A DNA stretch of 64,000 nucleotides from GWF2-38-10 sp964527595 (GTDB lineage: Bacteria > Babelota > Babeliae > Babelales > RVW-14), in the NCBI GenBank assembly GCA_964527595.1, contig CAZGPI010000001.1, positions 62,001-126,000 of the forward strand, read 5' to 3'. Of this stretch, positions 27,725 through 36,401 are shown one piece after another (position 1 is the stretch's first letter; the number at the start of each line of letters is the position of its first letter). The notes beneath the pieces were generated by a model. That model was given only the letters and a program-made list of their open reading frames with translations, did not search any database and was not told the DNA's origin. A program made the position numbers and the translations under genes.

Positions 27725-30172
27725 ATGGAAATGAATAAAATTTACGAAAGTGCCGCTTGTGAAAAGGCAGCACAAGAACTCTGGGAACTAGAAAAAATTT
27801 ATCAATTTCAAGCTCAAGAAGATAAGCAAACCGTAAGTATCGATACACCACCTCCAACGGTATCCGGATCATTGCACATCGGCCACGTATTCTCATACAC
27901 CCATCAAGACCTTATCGCCCGCTACAAACGCATGCGCGGATTTAATGTTTTTTATCCCATGGGATTTGATGATAATGGCCTGCCAACAGAACGATATGTT
28001 GAAAAAAAACACGGCCTTAAAGCCCATATGCTCAAGCGTTCTGAATTTATCGCCCTCTGTTTAAAAGAAACCGAAATTGTTGAAAAAGATTTTGAAAAAT
28101 TATGGCGAAGCCTTGGGTTATCCATCGATTGGACAAAGCTCTATTCAACTATTTCCGATAAAGCGCGCAAAACCTCACAATACTCATTTATCGATTTATA
28201 TAAAAAGGGTTTTGTTTACAGAAAACAAGAACCATCACTTTATTGCACCACATGCCGCACCTCGGTAGCTCAAGCCGAACTTGATAGCGCCGATGTATCA
28301 TCACAATTTAATGACATAACCTTCACCATCAATGGGCAACCGGTTACCATCGCAACAACACGCCCAGAACTTCTACCCGCCTGCGTCGCCGTATTTTGTC
28401 ATCCAACTGACGAGCGATATCAAGCATTAATTGGCACCACGGCCACAGTCCCTATTTTTGGCCAAGCCGTTCCAGTATTAGCTGACGAAAAGGTTGATCC
28501 CGCCAAGGGGACCGGATTGGTTATGTGTTGCACCTTCGGCGACCAAACCGATATTTTTTGGTACAAAAAACATAAATTACCATTTGTGCAAGCCGTCGGC
28601 CTTGATGGCAAATGGACAGCTCTCAGCGGACCACTTGCCGGCCTTGCCGTCATCGATGCTCGTAAAAAAATTATTGAATTACTTAAGGAAGCTGGATTGC
28701 TTATCGGCCAAAAAGCAATCACTCACGCCGTCAGTATTCACGAACGCTGCCGCCAAGAAATTGAGTATCAAATTCTTTCACAATGGTTTGTGAAAATCTT
28801 GGATTACAAAGAAGATTTCCTAAAACGTGGCGACGAAATTTCTTGGTACCCAGAATTCATGAAATCACGTTATCGCGACTGGGTTGAACATTTAAACTGG
28901 GATTGGTGCATTTCGCGCCAACGATTTTATGGCATCCCATTCCCTGTTTGGCATTGCGGAAAATGTGAACATGTTATACTTGCTGAACGAGCACAATTAC
29001 CCGTTGACCCTCAAGAACAAGCATATACGGGCGGCGCCTGCCCAGAATGTGGCAGTACCGACATTAGACCAGAAACCGATATCATGGACACCTGGAACAC
29101 CTCATCGCTCACGCCACAAATTAATATGAACTGGCCCGATGAATCTCCTGATCAACTATCATTGCCCATGACCATCCGTCCTCAAGCGCACGATATCATA
29201 CGAACTTGGGCATTTGATACCATCGTCAAAGCTCATTTTCACCACAACACTATACCTTGGAAAGATATTGTCATCTCAGGCCACGTACTTGCCGGAAAAG
29301 AAAAAATTTCAAAATCAAAAGAAAACAGCAAGATGGCTCCCGAGGTGCTATTGGCAACCTATCCAGCCGACGTTATCAGATATTGGTCGTCCAGTGCACG
29401 ATTGGGAACCGACACCGCATTTAGCGAAAACCAACTTAAGATTGGTCAGCGATTAATCACCAAATTATGGAATGCCCTCCGTTTTTGTTCGCAACATATC
29501 GCCGATTATCAACCCACCAAAGAACAACCATCGCTTGACCCGATTAATCAATGGGTACTCCATAATCTTTCGTTGACGGTCAAAGAATACATCAAGCGAT
29601 ATGATGGCTATGAATACAACAGCGCACTTGAATGCGTTGAGCAATTCTTCTGGGGAATTTTTTGCGATAACTACCTTGAACTAGTGAAAGATCAATTCTT
29701 CAATCCACAAAATTACAGCGAACAACAACTTGCCGCAACGCGATATACTTTACACCACGTTGGTTTTGGTATTTTGCAATTATTCGCACCCTTTTTGCCT
29801 CATATAACCGAAACGTTATATCAACTGTTGTTTAAACAACACAATGAAAGCGTTTCACTGCATGTCACCGTCATTGACCCTGCTCGCTATGCGTTTAATT
29901 TTGTCGATGGCGCAGCGCTTAGTGATAAAGTGGTGGCTATTGTCGGAGCGGTCAGAAAGCTTAAAAGTGAAAGCCAATTATCGCTTAAAGCGGACGTCAA
30001 AACACTTCATCTTCATAGCGACGATGCAAAATTACTCGATGATCTTAAGGCTCTTGAGCGCATTATTATTGGCATCACCAAAACAGGCGAACTTGCTTAT
30101 AACGCAGAACCAATTAATGAATCATCGATGGTTGAAGAATCGGGAGTATTAATTGCTCACGTAAAGGTATAG
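27725..30172 (+). CDS. valS: Valyl-tRNA synthetase, archaeal/Rickettsia type
   Basis: 815 residues. Class I synthetase: HIGH-type motif SLHIGHV, KISKS in the KMSKS position, and an editing CP1 domain. It is shorter than the roughly 950 residues of the usual bacterial enzyme and shows DDNGLPTERYVEKKHG and RPQAHDIIRTWAF, which match the archaeal-like ValS found in Rickettsia as I recall it. Two CxxC pairs (CGKCEH, CPECGS) suggest bound zinc. Lateral acquisition is the likely explanation. Followed closely by ybeY. Confidence 0.93.
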   Translation: MEMNKIYESAACEKAAQELWELEKIYQFQAQEDKQTVSIDTPPPTVSGSLHIGHVFSYTHQDLIARYKRMRGFNVFYPMGFDDNGLPTERYVEKKHGLKAHMLKRSEFIALCLKETEIVEKDFEKLWRSLGLSIDWTKLYSTISDKARKTSQYSFIDLYKKGFVYRKQEPSLYCTTCRTSVAQAELDSADVSSQFNDITFTINGQPVTIATTRPELLPACVAVFCHPTDERYQALIGTTATVPIFGQAVPVLADEKVDPAKGTGLVMCCTFGDQTDIFWYKKHKLPFVQAVGLDGKWTALSGPLAGLAVIDARKKIIELLKEAGLLIGQKAITHAVSIHERCRQEIEYQILSQWFVKILDYKEDFLKRGDEISWYPEFMKSRYRDWVEHLNWDWCISRQRFYGIPFPVWHCGKCEHVILAERAQLPVDPQEQAYTGGACPECGSTDIRPETDIMDTWNTSSLTPQINMNWPDESPDQLSLPMTIRPQAHDIIRTWAFDTIVKAHFHHNTIPWKDIVISGHVLAGKEKISKSKENSKMAPEVLLATYPADVIRYWSSSARLGTDTAFSENQLKIGQRLITKLWNALRFCSQHIADYQPTKEQPSLDPINQWVLHNLSLTVKEYIKRYDGYEYNSALECVEQFFWGIFCDNYLELVKDQFFNPQNYSEQQLAATRYTLHHVGFGILQLFAPFLPHITETLYQLLFKQHNESVSLHVTVIDPARYAFNFVDGAALSDKVVAIVGAVRKLKSESQLSLKADVKTLHLHSDDAKLLDDLKALERIIIGITKTGELAYNAEPINESSMVEESGVLIAHVKV

Positions 30173-30182
30173 GAAACTGGTT

Positions 30183-30635
30183 ATGGTCTTTATAAAAAAC
30201 CGCCAACGAAAAATACCAATTAACGCCCAGCATTTGTCCGATCAAGTGCAAGAGATGCTCACCATAATTGGGTATCCAGATTTTGGCGTAAGCGTTTTAT
30301 TAACCACCAACCGTAGTATCCGCAAATTTAATAAGATGTTTAGAGGTAAAGATAAGCCGACCGATGTCTTATCATTCCCCTATTATCCAAAGCTTAAGCC
30401 AGGAAAAAAAATCAACGCTCGAACCGAAGAAGAAAAGTATTTGGGCGACATTATTATATCACTTGAATATGCGCTGGCCGATGCACCAAAGACCTGGGCT
30501 CGACCATTTAGGGAACATCTCGTTGTGCTTATTGCCCACGGGGTTGCCCATCTTCTTGGTCATGATCATTTGACCGATGAGCAATGGAAAATCATGCAAA
30601 AAGCTGAAGCGAAGTTACTTGCTGGTCCAAAGTAG
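30183..30635 (+). CDS. ybeY: rRNA endonuclease/maturation factor YbeY
   Basis: 150 residues, with the diagnostic zinc motif HGVAHLLGHDH. YbeY is a single-strand endoribonuclease needed for 16S rRNA 3' maturation and ribosome quality control. It starts 10 bases after valS, likely co-transcribed. The FRGKDKPTDVLSFP segment is the other conserved block. Confidence 0.95.
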   Translation: MVFIKNRQRKIPINAQHLSDQVQEMLTIIGYPDFGVSVLLTTNRSIRKFNKMFRGKDKPTDVLSFPYYPKLKPGKKINARTEEEKYLGDIIISLEYALADAPKTWARPFREHLVVLIAHGVAHLLGHDHLTDEQWKIMQKAEAKLLAGPK

Positions 30636-30660
30636 CTTCGCTTCATAATATTAAACTTGA

Positions 30661-31920
30661 TTAGCGTTCGTCTCGCATTCGACGAGCAAATGCTGCATCA
30701 TCGGCCACTTGTTTATTCTTCGCATCTTCTGCAGCCTGAAGACTTCTTGCTAGCGCAAAATCAGCAGACTCCTGTTTCTTTTTTTGAACCAAAGCTGGAT
30801 TAAGAGTTTCGCACATTTCGCATTTATTATCTTCAGCCTTGTTTAAAAATGTACAAGCCGGACAGACCCACTTACCATCTACTGGCGCCGTAGCGGCGCT
30901 TGCTGCCGGTCGCTTACGAGCTACCTTCACCGGCTGCGTTTCGCTTGCTCGCGCAGCACCGAAACTTTTTTTGGCACAAATATACGTAAAATCTCGTATC
31001 TGGCCACTACGCTTAACCAAAGCAGGATGTATTAAGGGGTATGATATTTCTGCATTGTTTCTAATTTCTACCGGAGAAAATCCAGCCGAACGTAACAAAA
31101 ATTGTGCATAGCGATTAAGATATTCTTCTGATGGAAACCTAAAAACTTCCGTTTTTTCGACAGTCTCAGGAATGCCAGAGCAAGCCCCAATCACTTTATA
31201 ATCGTGGATCAAGTTATTAATATGAAACCTTTCTATAAAAAGTTTTCCAGAAGCATCGTTTTTTTTATCAAAACCTGGAGAAATAGTTATTGTTTTAAGT
31301 CTTCCGTCTATCAACAGTGGCCCAAAGCTTATAGGCCTATCGATTGGTTGACTGCCTAAATTTAAATATGTATCGTTACGCGAGCCCGTATAAGTATAAA
31401 ATTCTCCATCATCTCGAAGAGCACTGCAAATTACCCTTAATTCAGCCACCGTCCATTCAACATATTTCGTAACAGAGTAATCAAATATAATTCTTTTAAA
31501 TTTTCCCTTGAGCTTGTTTAAAAAAGTTAAAAAAGATGATGTATTAAAATCAAGAGGGACAAGAAATGGGCCTTTTCGTTGGACTAATTTCCCCTCGTCA
31601 TCTATCTTCAATCTATCTAAAGACACATGCGGAGATACCAAAAAAGTATAACCCTCAAGTCGTGCTGGGTCTTGATCACCTGCACCAGCACCAAGCACCA
31701 TTGTTAGATTGTCTTCATCTTTAAACTTTTCCACCAAAGCGTCCAAATAATTGATTACAAATACCCTATGGCATATTCTTTCATCAAGAGCAGGCTCTCC
31801 TTCTCTAGACCATGTTGAGGCAATCGGCCTATCATCAATCATCGCAGCATTCACCAAGGCCATAGAGCTAATGCCAATTAAGCAAACAAAGCTAAACTTA
31901 ATTAGAAAATTACTCTTCAC
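30661..31920 (-). CDS. Exported protein with methyltransferase-like core and C-terminal RanBP2/NZF zinc finger
   Basis: 419 residues. Signal peptide (1-25). The middle (about 60-325) shows a methyltransferase-like order: a glycine-rich LGAGAGD strand-loop, IIFDYS, a helix into ALRDDGEFYTYTG, and a late AGFSPVEI hairpin. I consider a Rossmann methyltransferase fold likely but not proven. At 351-370 is a W-x-C-x2-C-T-F-x-N-x8-C-x2-C zinc finger, a RanBP2-type pattern with the Thr-Phe pair used by NZF fingers to bind ubiquitin. The C-terminal DFALARSLQAAE helix (387-398) is UIM-like. Such fingers are eukaryotic in style, so a host-acting role is inferred. Confidence 0.72.
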   Translation of the reverse strand: MKSNFLIKFSFVCLIGISSMALVNAAMIDDRPIASTWSREGEPALDERICHRVFVINYLDALVEKFKDEDNLTMVLGAGAGDQDPARLEGYTFLVSPHVSLDRLKIDDEGKLVQRKGPFLVPLDFNTSSFLTFLNKLKGKFKRIIFDYSVTKYVEWTVAELRVICSALRDDGEFYTYTGSRNDTYLNLGSQPIDRPISFGPLLIDGRLKTITISPGFDKKNDASGKLFIERFHINNLIHDYKVIGACSGIPETVEKTEVFRFPSEEYLNRYAQFLLRSAGFSPVEIRNNAEISYPLIHPALVKRSGQIRDFTYICAKKSFGAARASETQPVKVARKRPAASAATAPVDGKWVCPACTFLNKAEDNKCEMCETLNPALVQKKKQESADFALARSLQAAEDAKNKQVADDAAFARRMRDER

Positions 31921-31967
31921 AAAACCTCCTTAATTTTAAATTATTTCAAATGTTAAATTAACTGTAA

Positions 31968-31991
31968 CTTGATTTTGAAAATAAAATCAAG
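31968..31991 (+). promoter_or_regulatory. Nine-base inverted repeat in the divergent region before the HDAC gene
   Basis: CTTGATTTT (31968-31976) and AAAATCAAG (31983-31991) form a perfect inverted repeat with a six-base gap, between the two divergent exported genes. Further on, GGCGAAT (32015-32021) and ATTCGCC (32054-32060) make another pair spaced by 32 bases. Either could be an operator or an mRNA hairpin; I cannot decide. Confidence 0.35.
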
Positions 31992-32071
31992 AAGAATGTA
32001 TTTGCAATAATGTGGGCGAATGAAGTAACCTATGTGGTACGAAAAAACAACTTATTCGCCGAAAGAGCTTT

Positions 32072-33190
32072 ATGAAGAAAAATATATTGGTTACGCTCAG
32101 CCTCTTTTTTACTACAATTGCCACAATATATAGCATGGAACAACCTCTCCCAATTGTTTACCATCATGAGTACAATATTGTAAAATCACACCTTGTAGGT
32201 AAAGTGCTTGGTTTATTAGCGTCACCATTCATTAATAAACTTCATCCATTTGATTCAGAAAAATATGGCAAGGTTTATAACAAACTTTGTGAACGTTTTA
32301 ATCTCAGCGCCAAAGATTTTTACCAACCCTATGACATTGCAAGCATTCCAGATGGCTTTGAATTTGATGAATGGTTAGATCGAGAATTAATTGAGTTGAA
32401 TATACATACCCCTGAATATCTAGCCTCATTACACAATCCGGTCGTTATTCAAAGTATCGCTGAAGTCCCAGGACTCGCTTGGCTCTCAAACAAAACATTG
32501 CAAGAGGTTATCCTTCATCCTATGCGTTTGGCAACAGCTGGGACCTATATGGCTTGCACGTTAGCGCTAACTCATCCGCACCATTGGGCCATAAATCTTT
32601 CGGGTGGTTATCATCATGCTAAATCAAATAGCGGCAGCGGGTTTTGTTATTTTGCTGATATACCATATGCCGTAACTAAACTTTGGCAAACTAATCCAAA
32701 ACTTAGGGTTATGATTATTGACCTTGACGCCCATCAAGGCAACGGATATGAAGCTTTTTTTAAGTATGATCCACGAATTGCGGTATTTGACGTTTATAAT
32801 GCCAATCGTTTCCCACGAGACTATTCGGCAGCACAATACATTAGGTATCGTTATGCACTCACACCGAATATGGATGACCCAATTTCTCAAGAATCATATA
32901 TGGCTTTATTGCAAATAGAGCTACCTAAAGCTATTAATGAATTTCGCCCAGAGTTAATAATTTATAATGCAGGTACCGATATTTTTGACGGCGACCCAAT
33001 TGGCGGAATGCACGTATCGGCTGAGGGCATTAATGAACGAGATCTTTTTGTTTTTGATCAAGCAGAACAAAAACACATTCCAATTGCCATGATCCTCTCT
33101 GGTGGATACACACCAGAGAGCGCTGATATTATAGCGAACTCTATAACGGCAATCTTAGGGAAAAAAGCTTTAGAAGAATTTAATAATTAA
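32072..33190 (+). CDS. Exported histone-deacetylase-family enzyme, HDAC11 (class IV) type
   Basis: 372 residues. A signal peptide (1-22) precedes a full HDAC fold. Catalytic elements: the double His H181-H182, zinc ligands D219 and H221 (IIDLDAHQGNG), D303 (NAGTDIFDGD) and Tyr346 in SGGY. Several stretches (LHPFDSEKYGKV, GFCYFADI, FDVYN, NAGTDIFDGD) are those of human HDAC11, a class IV enzyme that removes long-chain fatty acyl groups from lysine. Most bacterial relatives (AcuC, acetylpolyamine hydrolases) differ and are cytoplasmic. Export implies host or surface substrates. An AAGAG-like site precedes the ATG. Confidence 0.93.
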   Translation: MKKNILVTLSLFFTTIATIYSMEQPLPIVYHHEYNIVKSHLVGKVLGLLASPFINKLHPFDSEKYGKVYNKLCERFNLSAKDFYQPYDIASIPDGFEFDEWLDRELIELNIHTPEYLASLHNPVVIQSIAEVPGLAWLSNKTLQEVILHPMRLATAGTYMACTLALTHPHHWAINLSGGYHHAKSNSGSGFCYFADIPYAVTKLWQTNPKLRVMIIDLDAHQGNGYEAFFKYDPRIAVFDVYNANRFPRDYSAAQYIRYRYALTPNMDDPISQESYMALLQIELPKAINEFRPELIIYNAGTDIFDGDPIGGMHVSAEGINERDLFVFDQAEQKHIPIAMILSGGYTPESADIIANSITAILGKKALEEFNN

Positions 33191-33193
33191 TCG

Positions 33194-33709
33194 TTATCGA
33201 ATGGGCCAGGGAAAACCCAACAGGCCACCCGCCCATAACAATGGATCATCCCCTCTAACTAAACGTTCTACGTTCATCCATTCTCCCATAGCCCACTGCC
33301 TACGAAGACGAAGATCGTGACGCGGATATCCAAATTCTTCACGTTTTGCTAGAAGATCAGTAAAACAATCTCGCCACAAAACTGCAGCGTCCATAAGGTC
33401 TTGGTTATTTAGATATTCTACGGCGCGATGGTGAGAAATCTCATAAAATTCAATTAAAATTGGGCCAACCATTTCATCATATAAAAAATCAAGAACCTCT
33501 CTTTGCCCTGGCCGCGCTTGCTGCACTTGCTGAACGACATTGTTTATTCTCTCTTGAACTTCCTGAGCAGCCAAAGCAGGATCTTGTTCTGGTGGAAGAA
33601 CCATGAAACGAAAAACATCCGGAAACATACTAAAACAAGGCGATATTGTTGGTAATAATAATATCGCTAAAACAAACCCAAAATGAACAATTCTTTTCTT
33701 TGTAATCAT
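33194..33709 (-). CDS. Small exported protein of unknown function
   Basis: 171 residues, starting with a signal peptide (1-27, ISPCFS|M). The mature part is mostly helical and has no motif I recognise. Its stop is 3 bases from the end of the HDAC gene, so the two converge. It belongs with the exported set in this island. Confidence 0.7.
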   Translation of the reverse strand: MITKKRIVHFGFVLAILLLPTISPCFSMFPDVFRFMVLPPEQDPALAAQEVQERINNVVQQVQQARPGQREVLDFLYDEMVGPILIEFYEISHHRAVEYLNNQDLMDAAVLWRDCFTDLLAKREEFGYPRHDLRLRRQWAMGEWMNVERLVRGDDPLLWAGGLLGFPWPIR

Positions 33710-33823
33710 AAAAACCTCCGAATATCAAAACTATCAAAATTAAACTAGACTAATAATGCTGCTATGTGATCAATTGGCGCTAAAAACAATGAATGCTCTT
33801 AATGTGCGCGAGAATAAAACAGC

Positions 33824-34915
33824 CTATTTGAAAAGAATGCCTTGAGCTCGACGATCAACCATTTCTTTTTCGAGTAATGGATTAAGAAGGTCATCAAGGT
33901 GGCCCAACATAACCATATCAAGTTTTTTAAGCGTAACGTCAGTTCTATGGTCAGTCACACGGTTTTGTGGAAAATTATAAGTACGAATCTTTTCTGCCCG
34001 TTCTCCACCACCAATTTGCTGTTTACGCGCAACACGCTCTTCGGCCTCTCGTCTTTCTCGTTCAGCTTCATATAAGCGTGCTTGCAATACCTTCATGGCT
34101 TTGGCTTTGTTTTTGATCTGTGAGCGTTCGTCTTGGCAAGTTACCACAAGGCCTGAAGGAATGTGTGTAAGCCGAACAGCAGAGTCGGTTGTATTAACGT
34201 GCTGGCCTCCTGCACCACTTGAGCGATAAACGTCTACGCGTAAATCACCTGGATTAATTGATACGTCAACGTCTTCGGCCTCAGAAAACACCGCAACGGT
34301 AACCGTTGATGTATGGATCCGCCCAGCTGATTCAGTTTTTGGAACACGCTGAACACGGTGCACGCCAGATTCAAATTTAAGAAACCTATACACATACCTA
34401 CCTTCAATATAGGCGATAAGTTCTTTAAATCCTCCAAGGTCGGTTTGACTACACTCAACAATTGAAACTTTCCAGCCTCTGGTCAATGCATAAGCGCTAT
34501 ACATTTTGTATAAATCTAGGGCAAATAATGCAGCTTCCTGTCCGCCAGTCCCTGCTCTAATTTCTAAAAACACTGAACGTTCGTTACGTTCATCGGTTGG
34601 ATACAGAAGATCTTCCAGCTCTTTTTCTAGGGCTGCAAGTTTTGGCTTGTTTTCAGCAATTTCATCTTCATAGAGCGCTCGCATTTCACCCTGCTCTTTT
34701 TCAGCATTAAGCTTACAAGCTTGGATGGACTCCTGAAATTCAACAATTTGGTTATGAAGATCAAGAACGGAGGCATAATGAGAAGCTTTACGCTGCATTG
34801 TTGCACGAGTCCGTTGGTCGAGATTCTGATTGTTCAGTTTTTCAGCCAAATCATTATATTCATTTTGAATGACAACCCAATCTAACATATCAATATCCCA
34901 CGTTTTAGAACTCAT
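33824..34915 (-). CDS. prfA: Peptide chain release factor 1
   Basis: 363 residues. Ends translation at UAA and UAG. The GGQ loop (SSGAGGQHVNTTDSAVR) and the codon-reading PxT tripeptide (VPKTE, followed by GRIHTS) are intact, so it is RF1 rather than RF2. Normal length. The only housekeeping gene inside a run of exported proteins. The prmC gene that methylates its GGQ Gln is in the window at 52399. Confidence 0.97.
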   Translation of the reverse strand: MSSKTWDIDMLDWVVIQNEYNDLAEKLNNQNLDQRTRATMQRKASHYASVLDLHNQIVEFQESIQACKLNAEKEQGEMRALYEDEIAENKPKLAALEKELEDLLYPTDERNERSVFLEIRAGTGGQEAALFALDLYKMYSAYALTRGWKVSIVECSQTDLGGFKELIAYIEGRYVYRFLKFESGVHRVQRVPKTESAGRIHTSTVTVAVFSEAEDVDVSINPGDLRVDVYRSSGAGGQHVNTTDSAVRLTHIPSGLVVTCQDERSQIKNKAKAMKVLQARLYEAERERREAEERVARKQQIGGGERAEKIRTYNFPQNRVTDHRTDVTLKKLDMVMLGHLDDLLNPLLEKEMVDRRAQGILFK

Positions 34916-34991
34916 GCCAAAAGAAAAACCTCACCGCCCAACCATTTTAGCAAATGCTGTATTTTTTTCACTATCGATTTATTAGAACACT

Positions 34992-35723
34992 TTAATTGAT
35001 GAGTTCCAATTTTTTAAAAATTAGAGCCCACTCATTCCTCATCTCATCCGTTAAGCTTGATGATTCTGGTGCTGACAAAAAGAAATTTTTGATATTTTTT
35101 TCATTCCATGGCTCTTTAAAATCATCGGTCTTATTCATAACTACCAGGGTATAATCAAGTTGAGGATATTTTTCGGTTATAAGATTACGAAGCTGAAGTG
35201 CTTCCTGTTTTGTGATGACAGCCCTAAAGAAAAAAAGCTTCTTCTTTGATTTCAATGCATTACGAAATCGACTTATGCGCCGTTCGTATTTTGCTTTATT
35301 TTCATCATAATCTAACAAAAAAACTTGATCGCCCACATCAACTTTGAAGTCGTGGATGAATTTAATCTTATAAGTCTGATCGATTACTTCGCGATATTTT
35401 ACCGGAGGCGCAACAAGAACTTCAAGAAAACCCTTAAAATCATCGCGTATAGCACGATAAATCGATTCATATTCACTAAAACACCAGTCAAATGGGAAGT
35501 ATGCTCCAGAGAGATTATTCGCTTGAAAGTGTCGCGCGGCTCCACAATTAAATCCAAGGCTAATTACAATTTTTTCTTCTTTAAATTCGGATTGGTCATC
35601 CCAGCCCTTAGCCGTCCACTCCTCAAATCCTGGTATTGGTTGCTCAAGTTCTGGCTGCTGAGTTATTTGCCCAAAAGATAAAAATGTATACAAAAAAAAT
35701 GAGCCCAATAAAACTCTAGGCAT
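34992..35723 (-). CDS. Exported DUF1796 putative papain-like cysteine peptidase
   Basis: 243 residues. The ATG at 35723 is preferred because AAAGGAA lies seven bases upstream; an earlier in-frame ATG at 35741 lacks one. A signal peptide (hydrophobic 3-18) leads to a DUF1796 domain: ISLGFNCGAARHF with the presumed catalytic Cys, then FPFDWCFS and DDFKGFL, the usual blocks. DUF1796 members are annotated as papain-like peptidases; a His/Asp set is not assigned here. Likely secreted. Confidence 0.75.
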   Translation of the reverse strand: MPRVLLGSFFLYTFLSFGQITQQPELEQPIPGFEEWTAKGWDDQSEFKEEKIVISLGFNCGAARHFQANNLSGAYFPFDWCFSEYESIYRAIRDDFKGFLEVLVAPPVKYREVIDQTYKIKFIHDFKVDVGDQVFLLDYDENKAKYERRISRFRNALKSKKKLFFFRAVITKQEALQLRNLITEKYPQLDYTLVVMNKTDDFKEPWNEKNIKNFFLSAPESSSLTDEMRNEWALIFKKLELIN

Positions 35724-35773
35724 CACAAAGTTCCTTTCCATTATCTTTTAACACACTTACTCATTATGTTTTT

Positions 35774-36226
35774 TTACGATAATAGTGGTAATAATAGCGC
35801 AACAATATCTTTGTTACCATTTCGCATAGCAATACTATAAGCTCTCCATACTTGATCATGAGCTTGTGGGCTAAATCCTGGTGCTGCAATAATGGCCTTA
35901 ACAATTTCAAGATCCTTATAACAAACAGCCAAAATGAGCGCCGTGGCATCAACCCAGCGATCGCATCCATTTACGTCAGCCCCTTCATCTATAAACCTAC
36001 AAACAGCGGCAACAAGCCCTTGATAATAAGCATTAAGACGATTTCTATTCGTTTTTTTAAGAAGCGTTATATCAGAAGGTTTAGCGTGAGCGGCGGCAAT
36101 TGCCTCAATTAATTGCTGCGCGTTGCAAGCAATTGGCGGCATGTCTGTCATGGTAAAAATGGTATTGTATTGAACACTTGAGAGAATAACTAAAAACATA
36201 AAGGTCAATTTATCATGAATCTTCAT
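35774..36226 (-). CDS. Small exported ankyrin-repeat protein
   Basis: 150 residues. Signal peptide (hydrophobic 8-22) followed by about two ankyrin-type units, with the GADVN turn and an ATALILAVCYKDLEIVKAII repeat. Short, so perhaps a partial repeat domain used for protein binding. Neighbour of the DUF1796 gene on the same strand, 50 bases upstream of it. Confidence 0.72.
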   Translation of the reverse strand: MKIHDKLTFMFLVILSSVQYNTIFTMTDMPPIACNAQQLIEAIAAAHAKPSDITLLKKTNRNRLNAYYQGLVAAVCRFIDEGADVNGCDRWVDATALILAVCYKDLEIVKAIIAAPGFSPQAHDQVWRAYSIAMRNGNKDIVALLLPLLS

Positions 36227-36317
36227 AAATACTCTCTTGGAAGATATTTGGTTAAGCTTTATATAAGCGTATCAAAAAACGGGGATTGCTCAAGACTCGA
36301 TTAGCCCAACCACCCGT

Positions 36318-36346
36318 TTGACTACGACAATTAATTAATTTATAAT
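36318..36346 (+). promoter_or_regulatory. Strong sigma-70 promoter for the exported RNR-like gene
   Basis: TTGACT (36318-36323) and TATAAT (36341-36346) are separated by exactly 17 bases, giving a 5' leader of about 50 bases before the ATG at 36402. This is the clearest consensus promoter in the window. Confidence 0.7.
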
Positions 36347-36401
36347 GGTCAATAAGCACAGGGTCCCATTAGCTTAATCGCTATTTTAAGCAGAGGTTAT
36401 T

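Noticed and set aside
32072..33190. AcuC or acetylpolyamine amidohydrolase for the HDAC-like protein
   Set aside because: Motifs LHPFDSEKYGKV, FDVYN and NAGTDIFDGD match the class IV HDAC11 group better.
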